NCBI GenBank assembly: GCA_018660835.1
Contig: JABJJN010000080.1
Location: 248,001-312,000, forward strand
Length of the DNA: 64,000 bases
DNA from: Gemmatimonadota bacterium
GTDB taxonomy: Bacteria; Latescibacterota; UBA2968; UBA8231
Direction of reading: 5' to 3'
Under the pieces are notes generated by a model, which saw only the letters and a program-made list of their open reading frames with translations, was not told where the DNA came from and did no database searches. Positions 56,112 through 64,000 of this stretch are shown here, piece after piece; the first letter of the stretch is position 1, and each line of letters begins with the position of its first letter. The translations under genes were made by a program, and so were the position numbers.

Positions 56112-56927
56112 TCAGGCCTGGCAGGCTCGAAGACAGGCGTTCAAGTATCCCCGACTCTCGGCGGCAATCGTCGTGACCTGACCCAGATCGTATTCGAGGG
56201 CGCCGATCACTTCGAGGTTGACGGCCACATCAATGCCTGATTCGTGCAGAACGCGGATATAACCGAACAGGTCGATCTCGCCACGACCGCAGGCTTGCTC
56301 CTCAGGTGGGCCAGGAGGTCCTGCCGTCGCGCGTAGATCGCCGCGACAGTCACGGATGTGAACATGGCGGACCCTCGAGATCACACCAGCCAAGGCCTCA
56401 ACGGGATTCTCGCCGCCACTGGCGCGGTAGATGTGACTCGGATCCATATCGATACCGAAGCCGGGCGATGAAATCTTCTCCATCGCCCGCAACGTCGTCG
56501 GTGTATCGTGAATACTCGCCCCCACGTGCGCCTTCACACACATCGTGACGCCGTGTTCGTGGGCCTTGTCTGCCTGCGCCGCCAGCAGGTCGGTCTGGCG
56601 CTCGAAGTCTTCCTCACTGCCCGTCTTGCCACCCGGTCCAACGTTGATGACGGGAATCCCAATCTCGGCGGCGGCTTCGAAGGCCTTGGCAAGCCAGTCC
56701 GCATCGAGCCGTGTTGCCTCCATGGCGAGCAATTCGAGACCATAGGTGTCTCGCAGGGCATGGATATCCCCGACCTGACGCCGCCAATTGTCGAGTTCCA
56801 GATGCTCACACATTCCTGGAATCGCAGACAACTCCACGCCGTCATAGCCAGCCCAGGCGATGTGCTTCATTGCAGTGGCCAGATCGAAGCCGCCGAAAAG
56901 GACGGTATTGGCACCCAGTTTGATCAT
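56112..56927 (-). CDS. Sugar phosphate isomerase/epimerase
   Basis: 271 residues from the ATG at 56927 (MIKLGANTVLFGG); a TTG nine bases further up is less likely. Xylose-isomerase-like TIM barrel with VELSAIPGMCEHLELD, VKAHVGASIHDTPTT, the metal-site Asp region GFGIDMDPSHIYRASG and HVHIRDCRGD, and VAVNLEVIGALEY. It resembles 2-keto-myo-inositol dehydratase and hydroxypyruvate isomerase-like enzymes in layout. It is monocistronic and divergent from uvrA. Confidence 0.88.
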   Translation of the reverse strand: MIKLGANTVLFGGFDLATAMKHIAWAGYDGVELSAIPGMCEHLELDNWRRQVGDIHALRDTYGLELLAMEATRLDADWLAKAFEAAAEIGIPVINVGPGGKTGSEEDFERQTDLLAAQADKAHEHGVTMCVKAHVGASIHDTPTTLRAMEKISSPGFGIDMDPSHIYRASGGENPVEALAGVISRVRHVHIRDCRGDLRATAGPPGPPEEQACGRGEIDLFGYIRVLHESGIDVAVNLEVIGALEYDLGQVTTIAAESRGYLNACLRACQA

Positions 56928-57120
56928 AAGAGGCAATTCTCTTGTTCAGTGTGATTTTTCCGAATAGGCGGCCGTAGGATAGCCGGGCGTGCGGTTGGCG
57001 TCAACGTTTTTGCCCTTTCGCTGGCCTATACCCGCTCTTTGCCTTGCCGGGGTCATATCACTCGAGTAGATTGGCGTGTTCGCTCCCCTTCCATCCAAAA
57101 CTTCCTGCATCGGCGAATTC

Positions 57121-62847
<5,727 letters not shown>

Positions 62848-62911
62848 CCGTGAACCGTCTTGGCCCTTACCCGTATACAGAGCGAACCACGTCGTACACA
62901 GGGCAGGACCG

Positions 62912-63586
62912 ATGACGGCCAAACACGTTGCCGCCTCCATCACCGTCGACCCGCGGGCCTTCTTCGGATGCAGCTTCCACTGTCACGAACGCCGCGAACC
63001 ACCGAAGATTGACGGCAATCTTCGTGACTGGGACGAGGCACAGATCGTGCCCGATCTGGTTGGGCTGACGGCTACCGAGCCCTATGGGGCGGTTTCAATG
63101 ACCTGGGGTGACGAGGGACTCTGGTTGGCCGTCGAGGTGAAGACGAAGACAACCTTCAAAGTCGATCCGAAGAACTTCTGGCAGGCTGACTGCTTCGAGG
63201 TGTGGATAGACACGAGAGATGTGAAAGACACGCACAGGGCCAATCGCTATTGTCATCACTTTTTCTTCTTACCCGGCGGCAGTGGACGCGACGGCAAGGG
63301 GCCCATCGGGCGCCAGACCACGATCGATCGTGCACGGGAACAATCCCCACCTTGCCCGGAGGACACCATCAAGGTGGGATTGCGGCGATTGAAACGCAGC
63401 TATTCGATGGAGATTTTTCTACCCGCAGAGGGCCTCAATGGCTATCGACCGCGAGAATTCGACCGCATTGGCTTCAACTACGTCTTGCACGATGTCGATC
63501 ACGGGGCCCAGTCGTGGTCGATTGGGCGGACACCCCCCTTCGACGCCGACCCGAGTCGCTGGGGAACGGCCCTGCTCGTTCCCTGA
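62912..63586 (+). CDS. CBM9-like carbohydrate-binding domain protein
   Basis: 224 residues from ATG 62912; the longer frame upstream overlaps uvrA and has no similarity. The pattern EPPKIDGNLRDWDEAQIVPDLVGL, then VSMTWGDEGLWLAVEVKTKTT, DCFEVWIDTRD and the ending DPSRWGTALLVP is that of CBM9/DOMON-like sugar-binding domains, which usually sit on secreted enzymes. Here it stands alone and no signal peptide is visible, so its location is uncertain. It follows uvrA by 64 bases. Confidence 0.75.
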   Translation: MTAKHVAASITVDPRAFFGCSFHCHERREPPKIDGNLRDWDEAQIVPDLVGLTATEPYGAVSMTWGDEGLWLAVEVKTKTTFKVDPKNFWQADCFEVWIDTRDVKDTHRANRYCHHFFFLPGGSGRDGKGPIGRQTTIDRAREQSPPCPEDTIKVGLRRLKRSYSMEIFLPAEGLNGYRPREFDRIGFNYVLHDVDHGAQSWSIGRTPPFDADPSRWGTALLVP

Positions 63587-63776
63587 AGAGTCGCTGTAGA
63601 CCTGCGTCCGGCGGTCACAATTTCCTGAAGCCTGGCCGCGGCGACACCGCGTTGGAGTGGCAGGGATCCTTTCCGCAAGCATCTCGCGTCCTTAGATTTA
63701 GAGGTCTTTCTCCCATCCGGTATTCAAGCACGGACTCGACCTCCGTAACCGGTCCTCGTCACGACAATTCGGACAC

Positions 63777-64000
63777 ATGCTCTCACCACTGAAACTCTAC
63801 AGGGCCGTCGGCGCCGGGGTCTTCCTCGTCACTCTTGGTCTCTATTCAAAAACGATGGCCCCTACCGTCTCTTTCTGGGACACGGGTGAATTCATCAGTT
63901 GTTCCTTTATCCTCGGTGTACCGCATCCACCAGGGTCGCCTCTGTATGTGCTGCTCGGTCGGATATTTACAATGGTCCCGATCGGTGATGTGGCGAGCCG
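63777..64000 (+). CDS. DUF2723-type membrane protein (3' truncated by window edge)
   Basis: Only the first 74 codons are in the window. The start is like MLSPLKLYRAVGAGVFLVTLGLYSKTM, and the hallmark SFWDTGEFISCSFILGVPHPPGSPLYVLLGRI follows, as in DUF2723 (TMEM260-like) proteins, multi-pass membrane proteins with glycosyltransferase-like topology common in FCB bacteria. The gap upstream (63587-63776) contains nothing I can identify. Confidence 0.88.
   Translation, partial: MLSPLKLYRAVGAGVFLVTLGLYSKTMAPTVSFWDTGEFISCSFILGVPHPPGSPLYVLLGRIFTMVPIGDVAS

Overview
The window looks like a chromosomal segment of an uncultured, GC-rich, Gram-negative bacterium of the FCB / 'Candidatus Latescibacterota' type. 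The lineage call is an inference. It rests on a secreted dehydrogenase with a C-terminal YPNPFNPTTT-type sorting/FlgD-like domain, a lipoprotein starting C-x(7)-NPLDP, a DUF2723-type membrane protein, a double-length UvrA, and many phytanoyl-CoA dioxygenases, Gfo/Idh/MocA oxidoreductases, xylose-isomerase-like epimerases and creatininases. I found no tRNA, rRNA, CRISPR array or insertion sequence.

Layout. 1-10 kb: a sugar ABC permease pair (the second carries a very large extracytoplasmic insert), two PhyH-like dioxygenases, an SDR dehydrogenase, two enolase-superfamily proteins, an EVE-domain protein and an aldo/keto reductase, probably for uptake and oxidation of a small sugar or sugar-acid-like compound. 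10-20.6 kb: a secreted sugar dehydrogenase, an epimerase/Gfo-Idh pair, a secernin-like hydrolase, SDR, aldo/keto reductase, ThuA-like protein, FGGY kinase and a LysA-like decarboxylase. 20.7-26.1 kb is scarred: a frameshifted fibronectin-III lipoprotein runs into a dioxygenase gene whose middle lies inverted relative to its 3' end; then katG, a cupin and an NHL protein with short ends. 26-36 kb: carbohydrate catabolism (heparinase-like lyase, two Gfo/Idh, a zinc alcohol dehydrogenase, a GH36-like hydrolase) plus a SulP transporter.

36.4-45.4 kb is a compact phosphate island: pstS-phoU-pstC-pstA-pstB-pstB converges on phoR-phoB, which diverges from a phosphate-porin-like gene ending in a strong terminator. 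Three things are unusual. PhoU is fused to a low-molecular-weight phosphatase-like domain that lacks the catalytic Cys and Arg. The two PstB paralogues carry complementary defects that all fall on one of the two composite ATP sites. A 13-14 bp motif recurs upstream of pstS and the porin and is a candidate PhoB operator.

45.4-64 kb: SelB (selenocysteine decoding, without selA or selC in view), two creatininase-family proteins, a YciO/Sua5 protein, a barrel-fused SppA protease, a SelA-like PLP enzyme, SDR, a small acidic/proline-rich protein with an RRDF motif, a FIST protein, an epimerase, the tandem UvrA, a CBM9-like protein and the start of a DUF2723 protein.
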